Below the pieces are notes generated by a model. It was given only the letters and a program-made list of their open reading frames with translations, did no database searches and was not told the origin of the DNA. Of a DNA stretch of 64,000 nt, positions 44,705-55,754 are shown in pieces. The stretch's first letter is position 1. Every line of letters begins with the position of its first letter. The position numbers and the translations under genes were made by a program. The DNA comes from Eonycteris spelaea (lineage: Eukaryota; Chordata; Mammalia; Chiroptera; Pteropodidae): NCBI GenBank assembly GCA_003508835.1, contig PUFA01000072.1:5678501-5742500 (forward strand), read 5' to 3'.

Positions 44705-46950
44705 ACCCTGCCAGAGGAGAAGCACCGAAAAAAGACGCAACACTATAATCACATAGTAGTTTGTTTAAATCTAATCTGTGATTCTGTTTGAAGCATTTTA
44801 TAGTAAAGAGAGCTTACAGTGCCTGTTCTAGATTTCTAATATATTTCCCTCTGTTCTCCCACCGGCAAACTCTCATTTGTAACCGAGAGTCAACAAAATC
44901 TCTGACTGTGAGATTTCACATTTCTACCACAGTCGAGTGAAATAGTTCTCCGAATTTACATCATACATTGAACATGTACTTGATCATATCATTGCGAGCA
45001 TTGTGTTTTAATTCATTAATTTATTTCTAGAGTCTCCGTTAACCATTGACATATTCGAAGTAAAAACTACATCCTAGTCTTATTTTTATGCCCAATACAC
45101 AGCAATTGCCTGAAATATACAAAGCACTTACATGTCATTCAATGAATGGACGATTGGATAAATGATGCTATTATTAAAAAGGGAAGTGGAGAAAGACAAA
45201 AATATATCACAGTCCCAATCTCGGTGACATCACCACAAGTGATTTTAAGAATCTTATTCTAAATACACTCATTATACTCTATATAGAACAAATGACTCAT
45301 ATTTACTAAATTTGGCTACTAATGACATGGATGGCACGTCAAAGGAACAGTCAAAAGCTAATATGTGAATTCACTTAGAGAAACGTATTCATTCATGGAC
45401 CATTTATCTAGTCTTTTCTCGAGTGAGGCTATAATTTCTTGAAGTCCTTCCTTAGAGTTTACAGCTCAGAGACCATGGATAGAACACTAAATAGTTCTAA
45501 ATGTGGTGTACCAAAAATGTTATATCTATCCCAAATACAAAACGCTGATTTTATTGGATGGGAAATATATGCCAATTTGGTGAAAATGCCCACCGATTAT
45601 AATCTTTACACTATCAAAAGACACTTTTAATAGCTATTCACAACTTTTAAACTTTCTTACATTTTTATATGGTTTCTTAGATTTGCAGACAAAATTATAA
45701 ATAACACCAGTGCCCATGGTCATTGGTAAATGGATAGGGACATTGTACTAGGAGACTTTCCATCTCAGGGAAGACGTCTTTGAGACTCTTAAGTATCTGG
45801 AATAAAACGAGATTGATTCCAAACCTCAGGATCTTCCTACATAAAGATTAAAATGATGTTTTTTTCTTTGTGATTTGAAACATACGATCCATATCCCATG
45901 GCACCATTGGCCTCTCAGACACATGCACAAAGAAAATTTAACAGGACTCAACGTCTAGTCTCATTCTTTAAGTTGCCCAAATCTTTGGTCTTTCCTGAAA
46001 TTTTTTAAAGCTTCAATTAGTTTATTAGTTTGACAGGAGCTCGGGTAATTATGCCAGCCTCTAAGTCCTACTGTAAGTTACGTCTGCGTCTCTCCCTGAA
46101 CGCACACAAAATTTAGTGCCACTGCTGCGCTTCTCAAAACAAATAAAAGATTTGTGAACTAGTCACCAAGCATCCGACGCAATTAAACTGCATTTGTTTC
46201 TTTTTTGGCATTCTCGCACAATCGAGGCCTTGTAAGAGGGAGGCACTCCTCCGATCAGACTGTGTTTTCTTTAGAGGAAAGTGTGCCAAAATCCTCCCAC
46301 CCCACGTAACCGAAGTCTCAACCAGCAGGCGCGGGACTCGCAACACACAGACACACACACGCACACTCTTCCTTTGCCTCCTCCTGCCAGCGCCATGTTA
46401 GACACATAAAGAAAAAAAAGCACAAACCCATAACTGCAAAAATATGAACGTGAGAAACAGAATAAAACTTGCTAGACAACGAAGTGCTGTTGCCCACGGT
46501 TTCGATCGGTTACAGCTTTACTTAAGAGAAAACAAACACTATTCGTTTACAAGCACAGACACTAATGGTTAAGAGTAAAAGCAGAGACAATAAAATGGGA
46601 ACTGTTTTGGAAAAACTAGATTCTTGATTTTTTTAGTTTTTGAGAGAAGTCAAAATAGGGCTTATTTTGAGGTACCTAGATCTCAACAGCTTGTAATTGC
46701 CAACTTCAAGCTGTCACGCTTTGAACATTTTTTTTTTTTTAAGAAAAAAGTCTTTAAAATCTGGTTAATTAGAACTGACCACCATTAACTCTTTGATTGA
46801 TTTAGCATCCTGTTGTGCTGGCTCGTGCTCACAGGTTCCCCACTGGTTTCCCTGAGCTGGTCCCAACATTGGTGTGGATACTACGTATGAACTTGGAGCC
46901 ACACAACAGTCCTTGTTATAAAAATCATTTATCAAGGAAACTCCAAGTAA
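44705..46950. other. Unique noncoding stretch with a small L2 scrap
   Basis: Only an L2 3'-end scrap (45085-45165) is recognised. A CpG-retaining part lies at 46080-46370 and a T-run at 46728-46740. No gene is supported. Confidence 0.4.
45085..45165 (+). repeat. L2 LINE 3' terminal scrap
   Basis: ATGCCCAATACACAGCAATTGCCTGAAATATACAAAGCACTTACATGTCATTCAATGAATGGACG matches 'CCCAGTGCCTGGAACATAGTAAGCACTTAATAAATG...TGAATGAATG'. Confidence 0.6.
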
Positions 46951-46954
46951 GGCA

Positions 46955-47090
46955 TATGTGTGGTCTAAACAGACTCTGGGAGCTGCAAGGACTCATACAC
47001 CAACTCAGTATCAGACGAGCTCTTTAACTTCTCCGTGATTCTGCTTCCTCGTCTGCATTAGACAACATTGGTGAGAACATCTCCAATCAG
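46955..47090 (+). repeat. MIR SINE fragment
   Basis: GTCTAAACAGACTCTGGGAGCTGCAAGGACTCATACACCAACTCAGTATCAGACGAGCTCTTTAACTTCTCCGTGATTCTGCTTCCTCGTCTGCA (46963-47057) follows the sense MIR order. Confidence 0.6.
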
Positions 47091-47124
47091 CTCTGTGAAT
47101 AAATCAAACTCTTTGTGTACTTCC

Positions 47125-47335
47125 AGTAATATCACCATTAGATGTCACACACTTCGATCCACATTTTCCATACACTCCTCATATGATCCTTATCAAGTAG
47201 ATAGTGCCACCCTCATATTCAGGATGATAAACCTGAGGATTAGTGAGATTTAATTAACGGGCAACTAATAAGAATCTGAGTTTTAATTTAAGCCCGGTTT
47301 TATCAATTTCAAAACCTAGATTTCTCATTATCCTA
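47125..47335 (-). repeat. MIR SINE, antisense
   Basis: CACTCCTCATATGATCCTTATCAAGTAGATAGTGCCACCCTCATATTCAGGATGATAAACCTGAGG (47174-47239), then GGGCAACTAATAAGAATCTGAGTTTTAATTTAAGCCCGGTTTTATC (47259-47304), is the complement of MIR. Confidence 0.75.
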
Positions 47336-47699
47336 TACTGCTTTTGTCTGCCAAGTTCTTCATGGTCCAATGTGTCGGTTACAGCTCTTGCTCTATTATC
47401 TTACAGTGAGAGAAAGAAAGGGGAGACATGAACTCTTACCTAGATAATTAATGGATAAATAAAATCTCACTTCTCTTTTAAAAAAGTACTGTCTTTCTTT
47501 GGAAGTATAGAACTTTTTCTCCTTAAACTAGTTCGCTAAAATGTATATTAGGGTTTGAAAGTACCACAGCATTTCTTAGGATATTCTTTTGAATACTTAT
47601 TTGTATGGTGAAGGAATCATTTTATGGAATGATAAATAAAAATATATCTATCAAAAGGAATGTTATTGATATGTATTGGTAGACAATTCTCCATAGATC

Positions 47700-48065
47700 C
47701 CTCACTTTTCTTCCTGTCTTACAAGCAGAGGCACTGACTGCCCTTGTTCCAAATGCATTTCAAAGGTATTTGTACAAAGAATAACCTTGGGTATAAAGAC
47801 GTCTTCTTCCAGAGTAATGGGCAAGCATGGTGATTATCCAGTATAAAAGATTCAGATTTCCTAAACTCAGAGTTCTTCACTTATAATATAACCCAATGCA
47901 CGTGTAGGTGTTTTCTGACCCTCTTTTGTGTAGTCTTGTGAGAACTGGAGCTCAGAGAAGCAGTGCAAATGTCCTGAGCTATGGTTCCTGTCATTGCTGT
48001 GAGTAATAAACTGTCTTTCATCTCTGACCCAGGAGTCTTGTGTCTTCTACCAGTACTCACGAAAA
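47700..48065 (+). mobile_element. Probable solitary ERV LTR
   Basis: LTR-like order of signals: a TATA box TATAAAAG at 47842-47849, then about 155 bases later the polyadenylation signal AATAAA (48005-48010) within GCTGTGAGTAATAAACTGTC, then a pyrimidine-rich U5-like end (CATCTCTGACCCAGGAGTCTTGTGTC) running to about CCAGTACTCA (48058). I do not recognise the family, and no internal retroviral genes flank it. No open frame of retroviral type is present. Confidence 0.55.
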
Positions 48066-48069
48066 GGTG

Positions 48070-48750
48070 GCAGACTAACTTACAAGTCTGCAAACATGGT
48101 AACATCTCAGATCTTCATAGTTCACCACAATATAACCCGTCCTTACTATCAGTGAAATTAGATTTGTTAGTCCTAAATATCCATAAACCCTGTTAAATAC
48201 AATCTGACAAAGGTTTGTTTACTATATGTTCTATAAATGTGAATTATATTTATATTTTTATCACTCTCTCTTACAGATGGGACTGAGATCATCAGAATTG
48301 TCTTTGACTATATGTGTCTTTCACATCCACTCAGACCCTCCCATTACATCTAGTTTCCAAAATACAATATTGAGTGCCTATTTTTTGTTGGACAAGAGGG
48401 TCCAGGAGATACGTAAGGCTAACAAATCCGAGGTAGGTATAAATCAGCATTTATATGGTCATTTATATGTTATCTCATTATTTCCTAAATATTAATATGA
48501 CATTTTCATAATGTTTGTGCATTAAGATACTCACAAGATTATAAGGACTATGCTTCTAGCTTTCTATTATCCCATAGCTTTTGGGTCATAGTACCATGTA
48601 CTTTGGAATCTCAATATTTCTAAATAACGTGATATACTTTATGAGAAGACAAAAGGCACACATGTTTGCATTGCCATGTCTTAATGCATTATTTATTTAT
48701 TTATTCTTTTTTTTTTTTTTAATTCTATGTTTAGGAATCTTTTAGAGAAT
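48070..48750. other. Unique noncoding stretch
   Basis: AT-rich with TTTA units and a T-run at 48690-48720. A faint antisense L2 scrap may lie at 48360-48420. No gene. Confidence 0.4.
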
Positions 48751-48754
48751 AATG

Positions 48755-48885
48755 TCACAAAAGCTATGGACATTGGTGATACAAAGTCCTGCGTTCAAAT
48801 CCTGTTCTATCACTTGTTAACCTACCATTCTGGGCAAATTAATTTAACTCTCAGAATAATAATTTACTCTCTGGTTAAAGGAAAT
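48755..48885 (+). repeat. MIR SINE fragment
   Basis: GTCACAAAAGCTATGGACATTGGTGATACAAAGTCCTGCGTTCAAATCCTGTTCTATCACTTGTTAACC (48755-48823) matches the MIR 5' half including the degenerate B box (GTTCAAATCC). Confidence 0.8.
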
Positions 48886-48889
48886 TACT

Positions 48890-49940
48890 AATTTCCACCA
48901 AACTGTAAGTAGATCGGAAATATAGGACATATAATGCAAAAACAAACAAATACAAAATTGTAGTCATGTTATTACACTATCAAGTTTTCAGCAGAATGAG
49001 ATTTCTTTGCTCATGCTAGCTAATGATTTTTTTACTGTAAATTTCAAATGTGCATGCAATTAGAGTAATTATGTTTTTAAACTATCTTAATGCCTGGGGG
49101 AGCCAATCTTCAATTTCACGGGAATGGCTTCCAAAAAGAACTTCGAACTAGAAAACTGGTGATCATGAGCAAAGGCCATCTAAGGCACAGAGACTCCGAT
49201 AGCCATTACCTCCTGATTTTGACCATGAGGTTCATGAACATTCATTTCAACCTGCTCAGGGACATGTGAAAGGCGGGAGGAATACCGCCTGTCCTGATTC
49301 CCTTTGGTGGGCGGGCAGGATTCCTCATCCCACAGTAACACCAACTGTTATTGGCTGCAAGTTTTACAGGAAGGGAGAGAGGAAAGAAAGGAATTTGAAG
49401 CGGGAAAGAATGTGAACGGAAAGAAATCACAGGAGAAAAAAGAAAAGAAGACGAAAGGATAGAAGAGATTGAATGAGATTTCACATTTTATGATGTCAGT
49501 TTTTACTGGTTTTTCTTTCTTTTTTTCTTGTCTTTGTCCATTTCTGGAATAATAATTTTACCAGCTACAACATGAGCCCTTTCATGACTCAGAAACAATG
49601 ACTTTCCTTAGCTTGGAAAGATATTTGCAATTTCTCCCCTAGGTTAATGGAGTTTGGATATATTCTTATGACGTGGGCCTGTGTCTGATGCACTGTGAAT
49701 GAAGGGAACTCAGAGCGTTCATGGCTTACACTGAGTTACACGTTATTTTTTCCTAGTGCTGCTTCTTCCGTATTTCCTATTTTAATTTATTTCCCCATTG
49801 GAAAAACCTGCTATATTTAACGCTATCTTTAAACCATCATGAATTTCCTGCTAGGCTTTGCCAAACAAAAATGTTTGCCCTCCCTTTGGTTATAATTTTA
49901 AAACTTCCGGTGTTTCAAAGCTGGATGCCTAGGCTGCCAA
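48890..49940. other. Unique noncoding stretch
   Basis: A purine-rich patch lies at 49370-49465. No gene or confident repeat. Confidence 0.45.
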
Positions 49941-49944
49941 CATG

Positions 49945-50033
49945 AGTCTAGGGTAGTTATGCGACACTACAGAATTACTAGAGACCCAAATACCTATTAT
50001 ATTGTTTCACCCTGGTGGCAGCATGGAGAGTCC
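49945..50033. repeat. Unidentified 90-bp duplicated module, copy 1
   Basis: About 88% identical to 51343-51432 in the same orientation. The centre (from TTACTAGAGACCCAAATACC to TTGTTTCACCCT, about 39 bases) is identical. I do not recognise the family; it is not MIR, L2, L1 or a hAT element I know. Flanking sequence outside the 90 bases does not align. Confidence 0.8.
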
Positions 50034-50034
50034 G

Positions 50035-51290
50035 ATCTGTCTCAGCCCCTACTGTGAATTAGCTGCTTTTGACCTACTGTTATACTAGAATTAGAATTAC
50101 AGTTGGAGGCAGTTTCCTATTCATTTCTAATAACCAATAACAAAGACATAAGAAGATCAAATATATCAGAATTATCCTAGATCTCCATAGGTAGTGTACA
50201 TTGATGATATATGCATCTTTGTGAAAGCAATGAGCCAAATTATATAAATGCATTTTAACAAAAGGACAGCCTCGATCTACTATAACAAAAATTTTAAATA
50301 AGAAGAGACGGAAAAAATATTAAGGAGATGTAGTTATTCATTTATTCATATTGAATGTGTATTACCTACATTTACTATGCAAAATACTACAAAAGTATCT
50401 TTAAATGAAACAAAGCAGGTACCAGACTCAAAGAACCTAAAAGGAAAATGTAGCAGTAGAAGTGATTCGGACATAGAACTGGATTATTTTTATGAGCTGA
50501 GAATAAAACAGATGAAACAAACTACGAAATAATCAGGAAATATAAGACCAGGACAATCTTTTAAGTCCACTGAGAACAGAGGCATTATAATCAATGAGGC
50601 TATTCTGGATCAATAAAAGCTAATGTGATTTCTTGATAGAATTCTGTGCAGAAAGTCCATGACAAGCACAGATCCAAAAGAAAATCAAACTTAGAAATGT
50701 GCTATGGGTATTCTGCAAAGAAATAACCATTTAAACATGCAATCCCATAATTAGCCTGGATCTCTCATTCAAGTACTGCAGGTCAAAACCACCAACTTTT
50801 CCAAGTCAATGGGGAAAAACCTTCCATTTCTCTCTTGTGTATTTGGATGTGTGTAATTAGACTTCTCCTATGCCAACAAAAACCCATGAAGGCTTTCTCT
50901 ATACAAGTTTAGATTGTTCCAGCTCCAAAACTGAGATCGAAACGTGCTGGTACACCCTGAGCAATGCTGGATAGGAAACGCGACTGGGCCATTTCGGCAC
51001 AGGGTCATTGCTCTCTGCTATGAGGGACAGAGCCATAAAAGAGAAATCAAATAAATGGAGCAGAAGAGAATGCCATTAGTCTACCGACTGCAGGGGATCT
51101 GATGTTGAACTGTGCCTGCTGACTCACGTCGCTTCTCTTGGCGGTCGATGTTTAAGCTGATCCTGTAAATGGATGAGCTATTAATGTGGTAAAAACTGAG
51201 GTCGGTGACCACTGTATCAGTTACCACTTGGTTTGGCTCCATAGTACATAAAATCAAGATAATGTTTTAAACAGGATAAAAATATGTTCC
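50035..51290. other. Unique noncoding stretch
   Basis: Lies between the two copies of the 90-bp module. AT-rich, with no recognised repeat or coding exon. Confidence 0.45.
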
Positions 51291-51291
51291 C

Positions 51292-51328
51292 CCTCTCTCT
51301 CACACACACACACACATACACACACAAG
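51292..51328. repeat. (TC)n(CA)n microsatellite
   Basis: CTCTCTCTCACACACA... ending ACACACAAG. It lies immediately upstream of the second 90-bp module. Confidence 0.92.
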
Positions 51329-51342
51329 CCCTGTGAGTTGGC

Positions 51343-51432
51343 AGTCTAGGGCAGTTATGGCGATGCTACAGAGTTACTAGAGACCCAAATACCTATTATA
51401 TTGTTTCACCCTATTGGCAGATTGGAGGGTCC
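51343..51432. repeat. Unidentified 90-bp duplicated module, copy 2
   Basis: Second copy, 1,398 bases from the first, in the same orientation, with about ten substitutions and one single-base indel. It is followed within 60 bases by a MaLR LTR fragment, whereas copy 1 has no such neighbour. It may therefore be its own repeat family. Confidence 0.8.
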
Positions 51433-51489
51433 AGTGATAGCCATGATGTGTGATACCACGTTAACCACGTGCTCTTATGCAAGCTGACC

Positions 51490-51780
51490 CTGCTCATCCC
51501 CAGTAAAGAGGTGGAGAGAAGGCATCCTTCCCCTTGAATCTGGGATGGCATGTCATCACTGAAGCAGAGAAGGGATGCTGCATGACTTCTGAAATTGGGT
51601 CGGCAAAGACCACGCAGCTGTGTCTGGTTTTCTTAGCCCGCCTGCTCTTAGAATCAAACTCCCACATGGTGAGAAGCCCAGGCACACAGAGAGGCAATGT
51701 GCAGGTGGTCTGGTTTACTGTCCTAGTTGAGCCTGGACTTCAAATCACCTTAGTGCACCAGACATTAGATTAAAGAAGCC
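51490..51780 (+). mobile_element. MaLR (MLT1/MST-type) LTR fragment
   Basis: AAGAGGTGGAGAGAAGGC...CCCCTTGAATCTGGGATGGCATGTC (51508-51555) is a hallmark of MLT1/MST LTRs. Later come CCCACATGGTGAGAAGCCCAGGC (51660-51682), GTGCAGGTGGTCTGGTTTACTGTCCTAGTTGAGCCTGGACTTCAAATCACCTTAGTGCACCAGACATTAG (51699-51768). Both ends are missing. Noncoding. Confidence 0.8.
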
Positions 51781-51784
51781 TCCA

Positions 51785-52404
51785 GGTTACCCCACTGCTC
51801 AGCCACTGGAGCCTTGCTGGCTGAGGACTCAGCCACTGTTTCATATTCCAGACATCACAATGGAGAAGACAGAGAAAAAGGATACACTGATTCCATTTGA
51901 AAGGGAAAAAAAATCCGCTTCATTTCATTGGTGAAAACCTCATCGTAGGGACTCACCTAGCTTTAAGGCAGGCTGGGAACTATAGTCTTTAAGATCAATG
52001 ACTCCATTTCAAGTTCAATACTCTGTTCCTAGAGAGGGTGGCAAGAATGTGAGACCAACTGGAAGTTTCCACAGCCAACATCTATTTTTTTTTTTTTGTC
52101 CTCAATTTGGTGTCAGACACTCCCATTTTTATAACCAGTCATTTCATCAGATAGGGTGTTACGTCTACTGAGAACTCCTGTCATGTACGAACAGAAAACA
52201 AAGAAGAGTAGCATCTAAGTGCAGATATCTTTATCCAATCACGACTTTGCTTATAAAACAGCTGAATTGAGAAGACAAAGATGATTAAGAGAAATCAAGA
52301 ACATTGCCTCAGAAGCAAGCAGAGAAGCAAAATATTGGTCTTGGGAAATCTAATTATGGCTTGAGGGTCCTGGGCTTGTGGAAGATAATGGAAGAATGAT
52401 CATG
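51785..52404. other. Unique noncoding stretch
   Basis: A short T-run lies at 52086-52097. No gene or confident repeat. Confidence 0.45.
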
Positions 52405-52415
52405 AATTGGACTTG
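52405..52415. repeat. Target-site duplication of 5S SINE, left
   Basis: AATTGGACTTG here and AACTGGACTTG at 52695-52705 match at 10 of 11 positions and bracket the SINE with its microsatellite tail. Confidence 0.75.
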
Positions 52416-52694
52416 AGTCTATGGCCATGCTACCCTGAACAAGCCCGATCCCGTCTGATCTCAGAAGTTAAGCAGGGTCAGGCCTGGTTGTACTTGGATG
52501 AGAAACCACCTAGGAAGACCAGGTGCTATAGGCATAAAAAATAAAAAAAATAAGGGATTGTAAGCTGACCAGGTCCTTGCAATCTGTGAGGTCAACCAAG
52601 GATTACCTTGCTATATATATATACACACATATATATGTATGTATGTGTATGTATGTATATATATATATATATGTATGTGTGTATATATATATAA
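52416..52694 (+). mobile_element. 5S rRNA-derived SINE (copy 2) with TA/TATG tail
   Basis: Positions 52417-52534 are a 5S rRNA-derived head: GTCTATGGCCATGCTACC, GATCCCGTCTGATCTCAG, A-box-like AAGTTAAGCAGGGTC, a decayed C box (GGATGAGAAACCACC) and GGTGCTATAGGC. An A-rich linker and the family tail follow (TAAGGGATTGTAAG, an extra 14-16 bases absent from copy 1, then AATCTGTGAGGTCAACCAAG and GATTACCTTGC). The tail ends in a TA/TATG/CA repeat (52611-52694). The whole unit is flanked by an 11-base target-site duplication. This is a retroposed element and not a 5S gene. Confidence 0.95.
52611..52694. repeat. (TA)n/(TATG)n microsatellite
   Basis: Imperfect TA, TACACA and TATG units. It occupies the position of the SINE's A-rich tail, inside the target-site duplication. 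Confidence 0.95.
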
Positions 52695-52705
52695 AACTGG
52701 ACTTG

Positions 52706-53295
52706 CATTAAAATTCATAATTACCTAAGAATGAGATGGGCAGCCAACCTTTAATATTTTTATTCTCTAGACAAATCTAGCTAAAATAATACTGATGGGT
52801 TGTTCTACTGATTCTATGTTAGAATAATATATTTCAATCCAGAGAGGTCCCTCTTATTTCCACCATATCTTCAACTCAAATCATTAATGCTCTGGTCTTC
52901 TTTTAATGGGACTTAAGACATATTTGTGCAAAGATAGGAGTCTTTTGATAGTCAAAACTTAGCTCCTGCAGTCAAGATTGGTCATGATTAGCTAGTTGTA
53001 ACCTGGGGCATGAATTTTGTTCAGATAGTATCAAAACCTTAATTGAAGACTTCCTCCATAACCAGAATGCATATTAATTCACTGAAAGCCCTGGTGTCTA
53101 GGAAATCTGGTCAAATGTTGTAGGAATTCTGTGTGACTAGGCTTAAGTATGGTTCTCCACAATGGAGGATACCCATCAAATGACAACCTCGTGTGGCCTG
53201 GAAGTGACAATTTTACTCTGTTCTACAGCAGTGGCCCCAGAAGAGCCTCAGATACATGCATCATGGTGACCATGACAGTAACAACGAGAAACATT
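52706..53295. other. Unique noncoding stretch
   Basis: No gene or confident repeat. Confidence 0.45.
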
Positions 53296-53299
53296 TCAT

Positions 53300-53490
53300 C
53301 ACGATAGCAGATATTTTTTCAGCACGAACTTGTATCAGGTACCTTGTGAAGAATTTTGTAGTATCTCATTTACTATTCACCGCAGCTCCATCAAAGACGT
53401 TCCTCTTGTTATCCATATTTAACCAGCGAGGAAATGGGAAATAAATAACAGAGCCAGCATCATGCGAAGCTAAGATTCAAACTTAGGCCA
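53300..53490 (-). repeat. MIR SINE, antisense
   Basis: TAGTATCTCATTTACTATTCACCGCAGCTCCATCAAAGACGTTCCTCTTGTTATCCATATTTAACCAGCGAGGAAATGG (53359-53437), then AGCCAGCATCATGCGAAGCTAAGATTCAAACTTAGGCC (53452-53489), is the complement of MIR. Confidence 0.85.
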
Positions 53491-53727
53491 CTAAGCAGAT
53501 GGCAAAGCAGAGTGAGCATCATGTGACTTCCGAGTCTGTCTCATATTCTATCTCTTTTGACCTGAGTTTTTTAACAGTATAACATTTGACGTTTTTGCAA
53601 TGGAATAAAGCCACTGGCCAAGACACGAGCACTCTAAACCTAAGTACTGTATGTAGATGGAGCTAGAAAGTGACAGAGGACAATAAGCACCAGTGCCATC
53701 GGGATGTAGGTGAGTGTGTCATAGGGA

Positions 53728-53905
53728 GTCTCCTTCCTTCCTTCCTTCCTATGTTTTCTTTCCTTTTTGCAAGACACATTGCCCTAACAGAGAAGTGTGG
53801 CTTAGAGGCAGCCTTACCTGAATAGGCTTTGGGAGAGAGCCTAATACCTCATAGTTTTAAAAAGAAACACACACACACACACACTCTCACACACACTCAC
53901 ACTCA
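53728..53905. repeat. (CTTC)n and (CA)n microsatellites
   Basis: A short (CTTC)n run at 53731-53749 and a (CA)n run with TCTC interruptions at 53867-53907, separated by ordinary sequence. Confidence 0.9.
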
Positions 53906-53909
53906 CATA

Positions 53910-55535
53910 TACCCAAGCCAAAAATATCAAGCTGTTCATGGTTGTTAAGAAGCCAGGGAAAGCTGAGTCGCAACCTTCAGTGTTTTTCTTTCAAACACAT
54001 TGACCACCCTCTCTTCACGACGTCTTATTTATTGAAGCACGAGTTGTCCAAATGGAATAAAACTTTGCAATGCTGAAATCTGGATTCTGCCTAAAGTTTT
54101 CTTTTATTATGAAAATTCCAGTCAGTGTCCATCCCTCCCTCCCCACCCCTCCTCTCTCAATTCTAGGCATCACAGCAGAAATATCTCCATGGAGAGCTGG
54201 AGGGAAAAGGGTTAATTTCAGAGGCCAGGAGCCAAGCCTCTCTTAACGGGGGACTGGCAGCTAGCCCTTTGGAACACTGCCTCGAATGTCTGACTGAACG
54301 CTTTTATTACCCTTTTTGCCCAAAGGTGGCTTTTAGACACCCATAGCGGCACAGGGCCTTCTGACTGGGACTCGACAGACGGGAGCCAGAAAGTTGTCTG
54401 CCCCTTCTGTGATGGCTGAGGAACCCCACGGAGGAAACCACCAGCCCTCCCTGACCTGAGGGTGGACTTGCCCTCCCTCGCCCTTCAATAAACTGCAGAC
54501 CTGCCAGGGGACTTGTAAAAATCAGTAGGGACTTCTGAGAGGGAGGCTGGGTGGGGGAGGGGGAAGGGGTCTGAGAGATGCAGTTGAGAGTCAGGCTGGC
54601 CCAGAGACTCCCGACATGACAGAGAAGAGACGGAGGAACAGGAGAGCTGAAACAGAGAGAGAGTGACTGGCACGAGGGCTGTAACATGGAAGACGAAAAT
54701 GAGCTACCCAGAGAAAAAGGGAGATGGAAAGCCCAAAAGTAAAGAAAGAAACAGAACGGGCTGGAAGCAAAGCTCACCCAAGAACCTCCCACTCTGGATC
54801 TGCCTTCCTCAGCAGTAATTAACCCGTGAAGGGTCTGAGTTGCCATTTTATGGAGTTGCTTTAATTGCTCTGTCCTGACCTGCTCAATTAAAATGGACTG
54901 GGCTTCGCCAGAGTGAAAGCCTGTACCTCTTTGGAAATCTCAGACTGGAGGTGTTATGGGCTCAAAAGCAGTATTCTGTTGTTTCGGGATTTCGCCATTC
55001 CCCATCAGGAAATACCCGTGTGCCCAGGTATGAGGAAGCAGGTTGGAGGCGAGCATAAACAGGAGGCTATTTTACATAGCATGAGGGTTGTGAGCATCCA
55101 AAGAGATGATTTATGCATAGGAGGCCAATCAGACACTCACTGGCAAAAAAAAAAAAAAAAAAAAAAAGCGCCCTTTTGGGGGGTGGGGGCCACCTTCAGT
55201 CTCCTTTCCTCGTAGCCCCCTGAGATAAAAAATGAGAACACATCCATCAGCTCCCAAACTCCTCGCTTAGAAGCAAACTGAAGCTCAGCCACTGAGAGGA
55301 AGGAAATTGGGACTCATCCCAATTTCGTGAATATCCCAAGTACGTGACCAAACATACTTGGGATAGGGGTGTTGAGACCTCGAGTGTTTATTTAACAAGA
55401 GGAGTAATTACATTTTGGAGGGTCTCACTATACATGGAGTGCCTCCTTCCCACACGTCACCTCTTTGGATGCGCACAGTGCCATGCAATGAAGACTGGAA
55501 GGTGTTATTCCTATTCCCAGGGGAGGGAAGCAACA
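53910..55535. other. GC-richer, purine-skewed noncoding block
   Basis: Positions 54130-54910 are GC-rich and purine-skewed on the plus strand. A 179-codon open frame on the minus strand (54307-54846) is the longest in the window, but it is Ser/Pro/Leu/Phe-rich because the complement is pyrimidine-rich, and no domain is seen. The block ends with GAGTTGCTTTAATTGCTCTG and CTGCTCAATTAAAATGGACTGG (54854-54899), homeodomain-type words that could belong to an enhancer. An A-run occupies 55145-55167. Confidence 0.35.
55145..55167. repeat. A-run (23 bases)
   Basis: A pure adenine tract with no recognisable retroposed body upstream. Confidence 0.95.
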
Positions 55536-55537
55536 AA

Positions 55538-55690
55538 GGGGGTCTCAAAGTGAGGTCCACAGACCGCCATCTAACTACCTTGTGAAAAAGGCCGACTTCC
55601 TGGCCTCTGCCATCCAGACAGACTAAACTAGACGCCCTGATGGAAACTGGATTTTTACCTTGAACCTGGTGATTCCCAGCACCGGAAAGC
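55538..55690 (+). mobile_element. MER20/MER5-like hAT-Charlie fragment
   Basis: GTCTCAAAGTGAGGTCCACAGACCGCCATC (55541-55570) and ACCTGGTGATTCCCAGCACCGGAAAGC (55665-55691) match the ends of MER20-type elements ('GTTCTCAAAGTGTGGTCCCCAGACC...CCAGGTGATTC'). The middle is diverged. No coding capacity. Confidence 0.65.
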
Positions 55691-55754
55691 TAAGAGGCGC
55701 CGCAGGGTCAGCGTGTTGGAAAAGTAGGTTATCAATATCTCGGTAGGATTTTTC

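Noticed and set aside
54307..54846. 179-codon minus-strand open frame as a gene
   Set aside because: Its Ser/Pro/Leu/Phe composition follows from a purine-rich plus strand. No domain, splice or conservation evidence is visible.
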